Shown: positions 28,911-37,685 of the stretch, piece by piece
How the letters are laid out: each line of letters begins with the position of its first letter
Position numbering within the stretch: the first letter of the stretch is position 1
Assembly: GCF_002205645.1 (NCBI RefSeq)
Contig: NZ_NIOF01000013.1
Coordinates: 62,001-126,000, forward strand
Length of the DNA stretch: 64,000 nucleotides
Direction of reading: 5' to 3'
Source: Roseateles aquatilis
Lineage (GTDB): Bacteria; Pseudomonadota; Gammaproteobacteria; Burkholderiales; Burkholderiaceae_C
Notes under the pieces: model-generated
Told to the model about the DNA's origin: nothing
Databases searched by the model: none
Seen by the model: the letters and a program-made list of their open reading frames with translations, nothing else
Program-made: the position numbers and the translations under genes

Positions 28911-31664
28911 ATGGATTCAGTTGCCTCGGCAACCTCTGACACGGCAGGCGTTTCGACCCCCGCCGCGTCCGCGGACCACAGCCGTTTCGTTCAGCGCATC
29001 CGCCGCCGTTACGCGGCCGACCTGCCGTTGCTGCCGCCCGGATTGCCGGACGACACGACGATGCGGGCCGTGGTGGATCGTCTCCGGCAAGAAGGGCGCC
29101 CGCTGCCCGCCGCGCTGCGCGTGATGCGCCAGCTGGTGATGGAGCGGCTGGCCGTGCTCGACGTCGAGCAGGGCGCCGCGATGACCGACATCACGCAGGC
29201 CATGACCCACCTGGCCGAGACCGCGCTGGACATCGGCGTGGCCCATTGCCGCGCCGAGCTCGACGCCCAATACGGCCAGCCGCGCGACGCGGTCGGCCAG
29301 GAGATCGACTTCTGGGTCGTCGGCATGGGCAAGCTGGGCGGGCGGGAGCTCAATGTCTCCTCCGACATCGACCTGATCTACGTCTATGAGGACGACGGCC
29401 AGACCGAGGGCCCGCAGCGGATCTCTGCGCACGAATACTTCGCGCAGCTGTCGCGCCGCCTGTCGACGCTGATCGGCGACGTGACCGAGGACGGGCAGGT
29501 CTTCCGCGTCGACCTGGCGCTGCGGCCCAACGGCAACTCGGGACCGCCGGCCGTGAGCATGGCGATGCTGGAGGAATACTTCCTGGTCCAGGGCCGCGAG
29601 TGGGAGCGCTTCGCCTGGCTCAAGAGCCGCGTGGTCGCGCCGCGCGAGAGCGTCCGGACCGGGCGCGCGCTGCAGCTTCGCAGCCTGGTGACGCCCTTCG
29701 TCTACCGTCGTTATCTGGATTACGGTGTCTTCGAGGGCCTGCGGCAACTGCACCGCAAGATCCGCGACGAGGCCCAGCGCCGCGCCGCCGGCCGGCCCGA
29801 GCGGGCCAACGACGTCAAGCTGTCGCGCGGCGGGATCCGCGAGATCGAGTTCATCGTCCAGCTGCTGCAGGTCGTGCGCGGCGGGCAGTTCCCCGAGATC
29901 CGCACCCGCTCGACGCTCAAGGCGCTCAGTCGACTCGCCGCGCGCGGGCTGATGAAGCCGGAGACGGCGGCCGCGCTGGCCAAGGGGTATGACTTCCTGC
30001 GCCGTGTCGAGCACCGCATCCAGTACCTGGACGACCAGCAGACCCATTGCCTGCCGGGCGCCGACGAGGACATCGGCTGGATCGCCCGCAGCCTGTGCCT
30101 GACCTGCGACAGCCATGCCTGCCCGCTGATGGACAGGCTGATGGAAGTGCGCGAGCTGGTCGCGACCGAATTCGACGCGCTGCTGCACGACGGCGTGGCG
30201 CCGGCGGCTGGCGGTTGCAGGACCGGCATGTGCGGCGGTCCGCCGCTGCCGATCGACAGCGAGGAGTTCCTCGACAAGCTGCAGCCCGAGCTGGCCGCCA
30301 ACGTGCGCCGCTGGGCGCAGCAGCCGCGCGTGCAGGGACTGCGCGAGGAATCGCGCCTGCGGCTGGCCAAGCTGATCGGCCGCGCCGCGCTGGCGGTGCG
30401 CCAGGGCGAATGCACGATGGACGCGGCGCAGCGCTTCGTCGACTGGGTCGAGCCGCTGCTGCGGCGCGAGAGCTACCTGGCGCTGCTGGTCGAGCGGCCG
30501 GCGGTGCAGGGACGGCTGCTGCGGCTGCTGGGCCTGGCGCGCTGGCCGATGCGCTACCTGATGCAGCACCCCGGCGTCATCGACGAGTTGGCCGACGCGC
30601 GGCTGCTGCACGAGCGCTTCGACGGCCCCGCCTTCATCCAGGACCTGCAGGCGCGTCACGACGCCTGGGCCGATCACGGCGAGGCGAGCGAGGACGCGCT
30701 GCTGGACAGCGTGCGCCGCGCGCATCACGCCGAGGTCTTCCGCACGCTGGTGCGGGACGTGGAGGGGCAGATCAGCGTCGAGCAGGTCGCCGACGAGCTC
30801 TCGCTGCTGGCCGACGCCACGCTGCAATGCGTGATCGCGTGGGCCTGGGACCGGCTCAAGCAGAAGCACCGTCCGTCGCCTCGGCTGGCGGTGATCGCCT
30901 ACGGCAAGCTGGGCGGCAAGGAGCTGGGCTACGGCAGCGACCTGGACGTGGTCTTCCTCTTCGAGGACGACGACGACAACGCCAGCGAGATCTACGGCGC
31001 CTTCATCCGCAAGCTGATCACCTGGCTGACGCTGCGCACGGCCGCGGGCGAGCTCTTCGACATCGACACCGCGTTGCGGCCCAACGGCAATTCGGGGCTG
31101 CTGGTGACGTCGCTGGCGTCGTTCGAGAACTACCAGGCCGGACGCGGCAGCAACACCGCGTGGACCTGGGAGCATCAGGCGATCACGCGGGCGCGGTTCT
31201 GCGCCGGCGACGCCTCGCTGGCCGAGCGTTTCGAGGCCACGCGCCGCGCGGTGCTGACGGCGCCGCGTGATCCGAAGGCGCTGCGCGACGAGGTCGTCGC
31301 GATGCGCGACAAGCTGCGCGCCGCGCGGCCGGTGCGGGCGGGCTTCTTCGACGTGAAGCACAGCCCGGGCGGCATGGTGGACGCGGAATTCGCGCTGCAG
31401 TACCTGATCCTGGCGCACTCCGCGGCGCATCCGGAATTGCTGGCCAACGCCGGCAACATCGCGCTGCTGCAGCGCGCCGAGGCGGCCGGCCTGTTGCCCG
31501 CCGACGTGGGCCGCGAGGCGGCGGATGCCTACCGCGAGCTGCGCCGCGTGCAGCACCGGGCGCGCCTGAACGAGCAGTCCACCGCGCTGGACGGCGAGGC
31601 CGCCGACGCGCTGGCGCCGCAGCGCGACGCGGTGCTGGCGCTGTGGCGCGCCGTCTTCGGCTGA
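28911..31664 (+). CDS. glnE: Bifunctional glutamine synthetase adenylyltransferase/deadenylylase
   Basis: A 917-aa enzyme that adds AMP to and removes it from glutamine synthetase under control of PII. The two nucleotidyltransferase domains are clear. The N-terminal deadenylylase has GMGKLGGRELNVSSDIDLIY (about 138-157). The C-terminal adenylylase has AYGKLGGKELGYGSDLDVVF (about 663-682). Each has the G-S-D-x-D metal motif, and RPNGNSG occurs in both halves. The length is normal. It is divergent from yhdP and 11 bp upstream of a rhombosortase gene. Confidence 0.96.
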   Translation: MDSVASATSDTAGVSTPAASADHSRFVQRIRRRYAADLPLLPPGLPDDTTMRAVVDRLRQEGRPLPAALRVMRQLVMERLAVLDVEQGAAMTDITQAMTHLAETALDIGVAHCRAELDAQYGQPRDAVGQEIDFWVVGMGKLGGRELNVSSDIDLIYVYEDDGQTEGPQRISAHEYFAQLSRRLSTLIGDVTEDGQVFRVDLALRPNGNSGPPAVSMAMLEEYFLVQGREWERFAWLKSRVVAPRESVRTGRALQLRSLVTPFVYRRYLDYGVFEGLRQLHRKIRDEAQRRAAGRPERANDVKLSRGGIREIEFIVQLLQVVRGGQFPEIRTRSTLKALSRLAARGLMKPETAAALAKGYDFLRRVEHRIQYLDDQQTHCLPGADEDIGWIARSLCLTCDSHACPLMDRLMEVRELVATEFDALLHDGVAPAAGGCRTGMCGGPPLPIDSEEFLDKLQPELAANVRRWAQQPRVQGLREESRLRLAKLIGRAALAVRQGECTMDAAQRFVDWVEPLLRRESYLALLVERPAVQGRLLRLLGLARWPMRYLMQHPGVIDELADARLLHERFDGPAFIQDLQARHDAWADHGEASEDALLDSVRRAHHAEVFRTLVRDVEGQISVEQVADELSLLADATLQCVIAWAWDRLKQKHRPSPRLAVIAYGKLGGKELGYGSDLDVVFLFEDDDDNASEIYGAFIRKLITWLTLRTAAGELFDIDTALRPNGNSGLLVTSLASFENYQAGRGSNTAWTWEHQAITRARFCAGDASLAERFEATRRAVLTAPRDPKALRDEVVAMRDKLRAARPVRAGFFDVKHSPGGMVDAEFALQYLILAHSAAHPELLANAGNIALLQRAEAAGLLPADVGREAADAYRELRRVQHRARLNEQSTALDGEAADALAPQRDAVLALWRAVFG

Positions 31665-31675
31665 CGTCCGACGCC

Positions 31676-32293
31676 ATGCGTGCGGGGGCCGTGGCGGGAC
31701 GCGCGTGGATGTGGGTCGCGCTGGTCCTGGCGGCCGGCGCGTCGCTCGCGTGGGCTCAGCCGCCCGATGTCCAGGCGGCGATGGAATGGCGGCCCGAGCT
31801 GGCCTGGCGGGAGCCGTGGCGGGCCATCACCGCGGCCCTGCTGCACTGGAGTCCCCAACACCTGATCGCCAACCTGGCGGGCTGCGCGGTGCTCGGCCTG
31901 CTGGGCCTGGCCGCGCGCCTGTCGCCGCGCGACGCGGCGGCGTGGCTGCTGGCCTGGCCGCTGACGCAATTCGGCCTGCTGGCGGAGCCCCACCTGACGC
32001 GCTACGGCGGCCTGTCCGGTGTGCTGCATGCCGGGGTCGCGGTGGCGGTGGTCGGCATGATTCGCCGGCGTGACGCTCACGGGCGCGAGCGCGTCATCGG
32101 CCTCCTCATCGGGCTGGGCCTGATCGTGAAGGTGGCGGCGGAACGGCCCTTGTCCGGACCACCGCTGCGGCACTGGGACGGCTGGGGCATCGCCATCGCG
32201 CCGCTGGCCCACCTGACGGGGCTGGTGGCGGGTGTCTGCGCGGCGCTGTTGTGTGCGTTGGCCGCGCAGGCCTGGGCACGCCGCCGGGCATGA
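31676..32293 (+). CDS. rrtA: Rhombosortase (rhomboid-family intramembrane protease)
   Basis: A 205-aa membrane protein with about six hydrophobic segments. The catalytic Ser is S114 in YGGLSGVLHAG and the His is H179 in LAHLTGL. The HxxxN oxyanion motif is QHLIAN (H62, N66). The small size and GLSGVLHA motif fit rhombosortases, which process and sort proteins ending in a GlyGly-CTERM tail. No such protein is encoded in this window. The start at 31676 follows the glnE stop; a longer frame would reach into glnE. It is probably co-transcribed with glnE and the following transporter (9-bp gap). Confidence 0.82.
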   Translation: MRAGAVAGRAWMWVALVLAAGASLAWAQPPDVQAAMEWRPELAWREPWRAITAALLHWSPQHLIANLAGCAVLGLLGLAARLSPRDAAAWLLAWPLTQFGLLAEPHLTRYGGLSGVLHAGVAVAVVGMIRRRDAHGRERVIGLLIGLGLIVKVAAERPLSGPPLRHWDGWGIAIAPLAHLTGLVAGVCAALLCALAAQAWARRRA

Positions 32294-32302
32294 TCCGGCG
32301 CC

Positions 32303-33187
32303 ATGGAACGCAAGCAGCATCTCGACGGCACGGCGGTGGCCATCCTGCTCGGATGCTGCCTGTCGTGGGGTCTCAATCAGGTCGCCGCCAAGACGGCGCT
32401 GACCGAGATCGGCCCGCTGTGGCAGGCCGCGCTGCGCTCGGGCGTGGCCGGCGTGCTGGTGTGGCTGTTCGCCGCGGCTCGAGGCATTGCGCTATTCCGT
32501 CGCGACGGCAGCCTGCCGGGCGGGATGCTGGCGGGGCTGCTCTTCGCCGCTGAATTCGCCTGCATCTTCGTGGGCCTGCAGTACACGACGGCGTCGCGGA
32601 TGGTGGTGTTCCTGTACCTCTCGCCGTTCGTGGTGGCGCTGGGCATGCCGCTGATTTCACCGTCGGAGAAACTGACGCTGCGGCAGACGGCCGGCCTCGT
32701 GATCGCGTTCGGCGCGGTGGCCTTCGCCTTCGGCGAGGGGCTGCGGGGCGGCGGCCAGGCGATGCAGTGGCTGGGGGATGCGCTGGGCGTGCTGGCCGCG
32801 TTGCTGTGGGCCGGCACGACGCTGGCGATCCGCGGGACGCGGCTGTCCACGGCCAGCGCCGAGAAGACGCTGCTCTACCAACTGGCGGTGTCCGCGCTCG
32901 CGCTCGGGGCCGGCGCGGTGGCCACCGGCGAGATCCTGCCGCTGGCCTGGTCCTGGCGCCTGTTGGGGCTGTTCGCCTTCCAGGCGGTGATCGTGTCGTT
33001 CGTCAGCTACCTGTTGTGGTTCTGGCTGATCCGCCATTACGTGGCGACCCGCCTGTCCAGCTTCACACTGAGCACGCCGCTGTTCGGCCTGCTGGCCGGC
33101 GCGCTGCTGCTCGGCGAACCGATCACGCCGCGCCTGATGCTCGCGCTGGCGGGACTGGCGGTGGGCATCGTGATGGTGAATCGCTGA
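32303..33187 (+). CDS. DMT superfamily transporter (EamA)
   Basis: A 294-aa protein with ten hydrophobic helices and two EamA repeats (about 10-145 and 155-290). The LGCCLSWGLNQVAAKTAL start is typical of the drug/metabolite transporter superfamily. It is a likely inner-membrane exporter of amino acids or other small metabolites; substrate not predictable. It follows the rhombosortase gene by 9 bp on the same strand. Confidence 0.9.
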   Translation: MERKQHLDGTAVAILLGCCLSWGLNQVAAKTALTEIGPLWQAALRSGVAGVLVWLFAAARGIALFRRDGSLPGGMLAGLLFAAEFACIFVGLQYTTASRMVVFLYLSPFVVALGMPLISPSEKLTLRQTAGLVIAFGAVAFAFGEGLRGGGQAMQWLGDALGVLAALLWAGTTLAIRGTRLSTASAEKTLLYQLAVSALALGAGAVATGEILPLAWSWRLLGLFAFQAVIVSFVSYLLWFWLIRHYVATRLSSFTLSTPLFGLLAGALLLGEPITPRLMLALAGLAVGIVMVNR

Positions 33188-33197
33188 GACGGGTCCG

Positions 33198-33222
33198 GGT
33201 CGCGCCGGCTGGAAGCGCGACC
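33198..33222. terminator. Hairpin between convergent genes
   Basis: GGTCGCGC-N9-GCGCGACC is an 8-bp perfect stem in the 67-bp gap between the EamA gene and the convergent serine hydrolase gene, where a bidirectional terminator is expected. A T tract is missing, so the call is tentative. Confidence 0.45.
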
Positions 33223-33254
33223 GGACGGCCTGGATCGGGCGATTCGAAGGCCGG

Positions 33255-34418
33255 TTATTTGTTCTCGACGTTCAGGCCGGGGATATAGATCGCGGCGATC
33301 TTGTCGATGAACTTCTGGGGTGCGGCGCCCATCAGGTTCGTCAGCACGATGATCGAGAGGTCGTCCTCGGGATAGATGAAGACGGCCGCGCGTTCCCCGC
33401 CGATGAGCGTGATGGCCGGATGCGCCGGACGTTGCATGCTGGGCCAGCCCAATCCATAGGCATTGACGCTGGCATTGAAGCCGCGGGACGTGCCGTCCTT
33501 CAGCGTCAGGGGTTTCGACAGCTGTTCCAGGCTGCCCTTGCTGACCAGTTTCAGCTTCTGCAAGGCCAGGACCCATTCCGCCAGATCCGTGGACGTGCTC
33601 TGGACGCCGCCGGTCGGGTACACGTACTCGAGCATGACCTCCTGACGCGGCAGCAGATCCTTGCTCCGCTCGACGCCGACGGTTTTCATCCCCTTCATCA
33701 ACAACGTCATGTAGGTGTAGAGCGAAGCCACCTGGGGCTGGGTGCCGGCAGGTTGCGCAAAGCCCGTCTGCTTCATGCCCGCGACATTGAATTGCCGCTC
33801 GCGCACGAAATCGGAAAAGGACCTGCCAGTGATCTTTTCGATGACCTTGCCCATCAGGACATAGTTCGTCTGCGTGTAGGAGAAGCGCGTCCCGGGCGGG
33901 AAATTCAGCGGCAGCTCCTGTACTTTCGCCCAGGCGGCGGCGGGTTCGGCGCCATCGATGGCCCGGACGTTGTCATCCACGATTTCGGGCAGCCCGGACG
34001 TGTGGGTGAGCAGTTGCCGAACGGTGACTTCCTTCCAGGATTCCGGCAGCGAGTCGACATAGGTGACCGCCGGCCTATCGAGGTCGAGCTTGCCAGCCTC
34101 GACGAGCTGCATCGCCGCGACGCCGGTCACCGCCTTGCTGATGGAATTGATGCCGAAGACCGTCTGTTTCGTCACCGGCGTCGCCGCCTCGACATTGGCC
34201 TGGCCATAGGCGCCGGTGAATACGACCTTGCCGCGCTGCACGATCGATATCTGCGCGCCGGGAATGCCGCGGGCGGTCATTTCGCCCTGCAACACACGCT
34301 CGATCGCGGCAGTCTTGTTTTCAATGTCCGAGGCGGACGGCGTGGCGGCATGGGCGCTGCCGCCCAACCCGCTCAGAACCGCGACCAGGCCGATCGCGGC
34401 CGAAATTCCATTCACCAT
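33255..34418 (-). CDS. Serine hydrolase, beta-lactamase/PBP4* family
   Basis: A 387-aa secreted protein. Its signal peptide is cleaved after GSAHA (about 24). The class C beta-lactamase/penicillin-binding fold is shown by the SxxK nucleophile motif S92-I-S-K95 (INSISKAVTG), LLTHTSGLP (about 137-145) and YTQTNYVLMG at 181-190. The second motif is normally YxN; here it reads Y181-T-Q, a deviation that may alter or lower activity. The C-terminal strand ITLIGGERAAVFIYPEDDLSIIVLTN fits the third-motif region. Members include esterases, D-aminopeptidases and peptidoglycan-active enzymes; true beta-lactamase activity is not implied. No close operon partner. Confidence 0.87.
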   Translation of the reverse strand: MVNGISAAIGLVAVLSGLGGSAHAATPSASDIENKTAAIERVLQGEMTARGIPGAQISIVQRGKVVFTGAYGQANVEAATPVTKQTVFGINSISKAVTGVAAMQLVEAGKLDLDRPAVTYVDSLPESWKEVTVRQLLTHTSGLPEIVDDNVRAIDGAEPAAAWAKVQELPLNFPPGTRFSYTQTNYVLMGKVIEKITGRSFSDFVRERQFNVAGMKQTGFAQPAGTQPQVASLYTYMTLLMKGMKTVGVERSKDLLPRQEVMLEYVYPTGGVQSTSTDLAEWVLALQKLKLVSKGSLEQLSKPLTLKDGTSRGFNASVNAYGLGWPSMQRPAHPAITLIGGERAAVFIYPEDDLSIIVLTNLMGAAPQKFIDKIAAIYIPGLNVENK

Positions 34419-34819
34419 TGGCGGTGCTCCCCGATTGAACTGTGCATCCCTGCACTTGTTATGAGACTGGATGCGCGGCGCGGCGAATGAGCGGCCGGCC
34501 GAATCCCAGCATGTGATGACAAGGGGCGAAAAACCGCCCCACAGAGGCGCGGATTGGCGGCGATCGCGCCACCCCGGTCAAGGTCGTTTTCCCTGCCGGC
34601 GAGTTCGTGAGGGGGCGGGCCACCAGGCACCGGGCGTCGCCTCCAACCGGTTCTGTCGGTTCTCACCCATGTCAAACCTGATCTGGCCAGCTGGGCAAAG
34701 CCTTGGCGGCGAGCACCTCACGGCACCCTGAACTGCCGTCTCACTGAACGTTGAACGCTCCAGGACCATCCTGAATGGCACCGTCTCGGCGTTCAAGATG
34801 GGTTTACTGGCCGCTGACC
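34419..34819. other. 401-bp intergenic region with several hairpins
   Basis: No convincing gene. It contains GGGGCG-N6-CGCCCC (34523-34540). It also holds a nested structure: TTGAACGC (34751-34758) pairs with GCGTTCAA (34789-34796), and inside it CAGGA pairs with TCCTG (34761-34773). Both neighbours are on the minus strand, so this is the 3' region of the PadR operon and the promoter region of the serine hydrolase. Minus-strand frames across it are Arg/Pro-rich without a ribosome binding site. It may be a dispersed intergenic repeat. Confidence 0.5.
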
Positions 34820-35722
34820 TCACTTCGCTAAAAACTCCGTCAGCGAATCCACGTCCACCGCGCAGTGCCCGCCGTACAGAGGATGCCACTCCGCACTGAC
34901 ACCGCGTCGCCGAGCAGCCTCTGCCAGGCGCTGCGTGCCCTCGTAGTTGCCGTAGGCGTCGTACAGACCACAAGACAGGTACAGCGCGGGCGTGCCGGGT
35001 CCGGCGCGTTCGATGAGGCTGAGCGGCGAGATGCGCTGCCATTCGTCGGCGTCGCCCACGTACTGCCTGGCCAGGAGCCAGATGCCTGCAATGATCTTGG
35101 GGCTCGCGCCCGTTCGCCCCATCGAGGCCCACAGGGTACCCAAGGAATCGAATGGCGAGTCTGCATAGACGCCTGGGCATAGCGCAGCGACCTTGGTGAA
35201 TCGGGCCGGGTAGGACAGGCCGGCGATGAGCACATTGAGGCCGCCCATGGATTCACCCATCAGCATGCGGCGCCTGGGCGCTCCTACCCGAGCCTCGATC
35301 TCCGGCATGCGGATCATCAGATCGTCCAGCAGGCCGCTGTCGGGCTTGCGACCCTTGGGCGTCAGTAGCCAGGTCGGACCATAGGAGATCGAGATCACGG
35401 TCGGTGGCAATACCCGCGTCTCCTGCCAGCGCGCCTGCAGCATGGCAGTGAAGTAGGTGTCGTCGTTCCAGATCTGCTCGTCGAGGCCGCGACCATGCAG
35501 GTGATAAACGAAGTCTCCGTTCGTGCCGCCCACGGCGCGATTGACGCAGTAGCGCAGCGGCCCGGCGATGGCGCATTCCTGCTTGGCTGGAACAAAAGTC
35601 ACCGCCTGGGAGCCGCGTGTGCGGGTCAACTCCGCCCACGCGCCGTAGAGTGCGGCGGCGGCCATCAGCGCGATGGCCAGGTAGCGCCACGGCTTGCGCC
35701 AGACAAGGTTGAGTCGCTGCAT
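34820..35722 (-). CDS. Alpha/beta hydrolase, esterase D-like
   Basis: A 300-aa protein with one N-terminal hydrophobic segment (about 13-30) that may be an anchor or uncleaved signal. The nucleophile elbow is GESMGG (S158) and the catalytic His is H286 in GGHCAVD near the C-terminus. An Asp in GLYDAYGNYEG is the likely acid. It resembles putative esterases of the esterase D/Fes type; the true substrate is unknown. It starts 2 bp after the membrane protein gene and closes the PadR operon. Confidence 0.85.
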   Translation of the reverse strand: MQRLNLVWRKPWRYLAIALMAAAALYGAWAELTRTRGSQAVTFVPAKQECAIAGPLRYCVNRAVGGTNGDFVYHLHGRGLDEQIWNDDTYFTAMLQARWQETRVLPPTVISISYGPTWLLTPKGRKPDSGLLDDLMIRMPEIEARVGAPRRRMLMGESMGGLNVLIAGLSYPARFTKVAALCPGVYADSPFDSLGTLWASMGRTGASPKIIAGIWLLARQYVGDADEWQRISPLSLIERAGPGTPALYLSCGLYDAYGNYEGTQRLAEAARRRGVSAEWHPLYGGHCAVDVDSLTEFLAK

Positions 35723-35724
35723 GT

Positions 35725-36747
35725 CTAGGTGTCCTCGATGGCTGGAGTCCGAGGTTCAGGGACTGGAAGGGAACCTAGGCTCAGGAAGTAGCCCAGCACC
35801 GCACTGCCGCCGAAACTCACCAGTGGTGCTCCGCCATGGCACAGCAGGCTGGCGACGGCGAGGCCGCCCCAGAAGCAGCCGAAAGAAGCAAGCGCCGTAG
35901 AGGTCTGCGCCCCATCCTCCCGCCTGAACCACAAGGCCGGCACGATAAGCGCGGCCAGCCCGGCGCAGAGCAGCGTGCCCTGGAAGACGCTACTGCCAAA
36001 TGCCATCGCTACGATGCCGTCGACGAAGGGCGCATCTGCGCTGGATGAGGCTCTGTGCACGGCAGCGGCCCAGGTCGCCACCAGCCAGATCAGCAATGTT
36101 GAGGACCGCCGGCGCAGGATGAGCGGCAATAGCGCCATCAGCACTGCGGTGGAGAGCGCCACGTCCGCCTGCAGGGCCAGTGCCAGCGCCGCAAGGCATA
36201 CCCCGAGCGAGGCCGCTCGAGTCGGGCGGGCGGCAAGGATCACGACCATCATGGGCACTAGCACCAGGCTGGGCTGCAGTCTCAGCGGCCCCAGGACCAG
36301 CCAACGCGCTGTGTCGTCGACCTCGACGCCGAAGAGCGCCGTGGCCAGCATCACCAAGCCGAAGGCAATGGGAGCCAGCGGCCGGGATAGGGCAAGCGTC
36401 CGCGCAGGTTTCCACGCCATCACGCCGCAGGCCAGCAGCAAGGAGGCTCCGTTGAGCACCACATAGTTCCGCGGCGCGCCCATGCTCCACATGACGGCGC
36501 ATCCCAGCAAGGTCGCTGCGCATCCGCACACCAGACCGACGCGCAGCGGCGTCGCCGCACTGGTCACTGCCATTGCAGCCATGAGCCGTAGGCACCCAAC
36601 CGCGAAGAACAGGGCCTCGCGGTCACCGGCAATGCATTCGACCTCGGCCGCCATGGCGTCGATCCAGACACCCTGTGTTGGTGGGCAAAGCCGCCGTGCC
36701 CATCGCATGCACAGCCGTGCCAGCATGCGCGCTGCCTGCGAATTCAT
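35725..36747 (-). CDS. Polytopic membrane protein in PadR operon
   Basis: A 340-aa protein I cannot assign to a named family. The N-terminal 60 residues are soluble and contain WIDAMAAEVECIAGDREALFFAVGCLRLM, a pattern seen in membrane proteins encoded next to PadR regulators. About eight hydrophobic helices follow (roughly 68-310). The start ATG overlaps the padR stop (ATGA), so it is translationally coupled to the regulator, and the esterase gene follows after 2 bp. A role in a PadR-controlled envelope response is inferred from context only. Confidence 0.75.
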   Translation of the reverse strand: MNSQAARMLARLCMRWARRLCPPTQGVWIDAMAAEVECIAGDREALFFAVGCLRLMAAMAVTSAATPLRVGLVCGCAATLLGCAVMWSMGAPRNYVVLNGASLLLACGVMAWKPARTLALSRPLAPIAFGLVMLATALFGVEVDDTARWLVLGPLRLQPSLVLVPMMVVILAARPTRAASLGVCLAALALALQADVALSTAVLMALLPLILRRRSSTLLIWLVATWAAAVHRASSSADAPFVDGIVAMAFGSSVFQGTLLCAGLAALIVPALWFRREDGAQTSTALASFGCFWGGLAVASLLCHGGAPLVSFGGSAVLGYFLSLGSLPVPEPRTPAIEDT

Positions 36748-37043
36748 GATGCGACAGGGAAGGTTTCGCCGGGGCCCGTTGTGGTGGCGTCACGAGCTGC
36801 CTGCAATCCCTGAGCCGTCAATCGATAGGCGTGCCGCGCCGGGCGTCCTGGTTGGTCCGACTCGCGCCATTCCGCCTCCAGCAAGCCCTGGCCCTCCAGG
36901 CGCATCAGCAGCGGGTACAGCGTGCCGGACTTGATGCCCAGGGCTTTGGTCAGTTCATAGCCGTGATGCCAGATTCGTGGCGCACGGGCCAGTTCTGCGA
37001 GTAGCCCTACGGCTTGGGGTGAGGGTGCGCGTTTGCGGATCAT
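36744..37043 (-). CDS. PadR family transcriptional regulator
   Basis: A 99-aa winged-helix protein of the short PadR type (PadR-s2-like). HGYELTKALGIKSGTLYPLLMRLEGQGLLEAEW (about 27-59) is the DNA-binding wing, with GRPARHAYRLTAQG closing the fold. The ATG is at 37043; TTG at 37046 is a possible alternative. A 30-bp perfect inverted repeat begins at the base immediately before the start codon, so strong autorepression is expected. It is the first gene of the padR-membrane protein-esterase operon. Confidence 0.92.
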   Translation of the reverse strand: MIRKRAPSPQAVGLLAELARAPRIWHHGYELTKALGIKSGTLYPLLMRLEGQGLLEAEWRESDQPGRPARHAYRLTAQGLQAARDATTTGPGETFPVAS

Positions 37044-37073
37044 CAAATAACTCTACATATATAGAGTTATTTG
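37044..37073. promoter_or_regulatory. PadR operator, 30-bp perfect palindrome
   Basis: CAAATAACTCTA (37044-37055), spacer CATATA, then TAGAGTTATTTG (37062-37073). The 12-bp arms are fully complementary and the element is AT-rich against a GC-rich background. It abuts the padR start codon, so a bound dimer would cover the promoter/leader. The rest of the gap up to 37289 holds no gene, only a nine-G run at 37159-37167. Confidence 0.8.
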
Positions 37074-37289
37074 GTCAATGGAGATCGTGTTTTCGGGTTG
37101 AATGGGACAAACGCCCTGATCGGTTGGATGTTCCGCCTTTTGCAAGATGCACCCGCGAGGGGGGGGGCTGCACCCCGGGGCTGGGATGGACTGCCCCTGG
37201 TCAGGTAGACCCCAACCGGTTCCCCGCTTCATCCCCCCTTTTCTGCAGTCCGTCGCGCGTTGCTGGGGCGGCCCCCGGTGGCTTGATAT

Positions 37290-37313
37290 GGTGTGCTACA
37301 TCAGCAACACACC
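37290..37313. promoter_or_regulatory. Putative GntR (YtrA-type) operator
   Basis: GGTGTG-N12-CACACC is an inverted repeat 22 bp upstream of the GntR start codon, overlapping a TATGGT -10-like sequence at 37287-37292. Autoregulation by the GntR protein is the natural inference. Confidence 0.45.
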
Positions 37314-37334
37314 GGCGCGTCCGCGCCCCGCGAC

Positions 37335-37685
37335 ATGCACAGCTGGAACGATCAAGCGCCGATCTATCAGCAGCTCGCCGACCAGTTGGCGGCGCAACTG
37401 CTGGACGGCGATCCGCCCGAAGGTGAAGCCCTGCCGTCCGTCAGGACGCTGGCCAGCCGCTACGTCATCAACCCGCTGACCGTCAGCCGCGCCCTCCAGG
37501 CGCTCGTGGACGAAGGCCTGCTCGAGAGCCGTCGCGGCATGGGCATGTACGTCCGCGACGGCGCCCGCATCCGGCTGCTGCGCACCGAGCGCGAGCAATT
37601 CCTCCAGGAGGAATGGCCCCGATTGCGGGAGAAACTCCGGCGCCTGGGCCTGACCGCCAAGGATCTGAAATGGGAGGACGCATGA
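37335..37685 (+). CDS. GntR family regulator, YtrA subfamily
   Basis: A 116-aa protein. The winged helix-turn-helix occupies residues 8-75 (APIYQQLADQLAAQLLDG, LPSVRTLASRYVINPLTVSRAL, LLESRRGMGMYV). A short C-terminal helical tail follows with no large ligand domain. This is the YtrA form of GntR, which typically represses a co-encoded ABC transporter. The ATPase gene start overlaps its stop by 4 bp, confirming an operon. Confidence 0.92.
   Translation: MHSWNDQAPIYQQLADQLAAQLLDGDPPEGEALPSVRTLASRYVINPLTVSRALQALVDEGLLESRRGMGMYVRDGARIRLLRTEREQFLQEEWPRLREKLRRLGLTAKDLKWEDA

Noticed and set aside
33255-34418. True beta-lactamase
   Set aside because: The SxxK motif is present but YxN is changed to YTQ and the third motif is atypical. 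A general serine hydrolase is safer.
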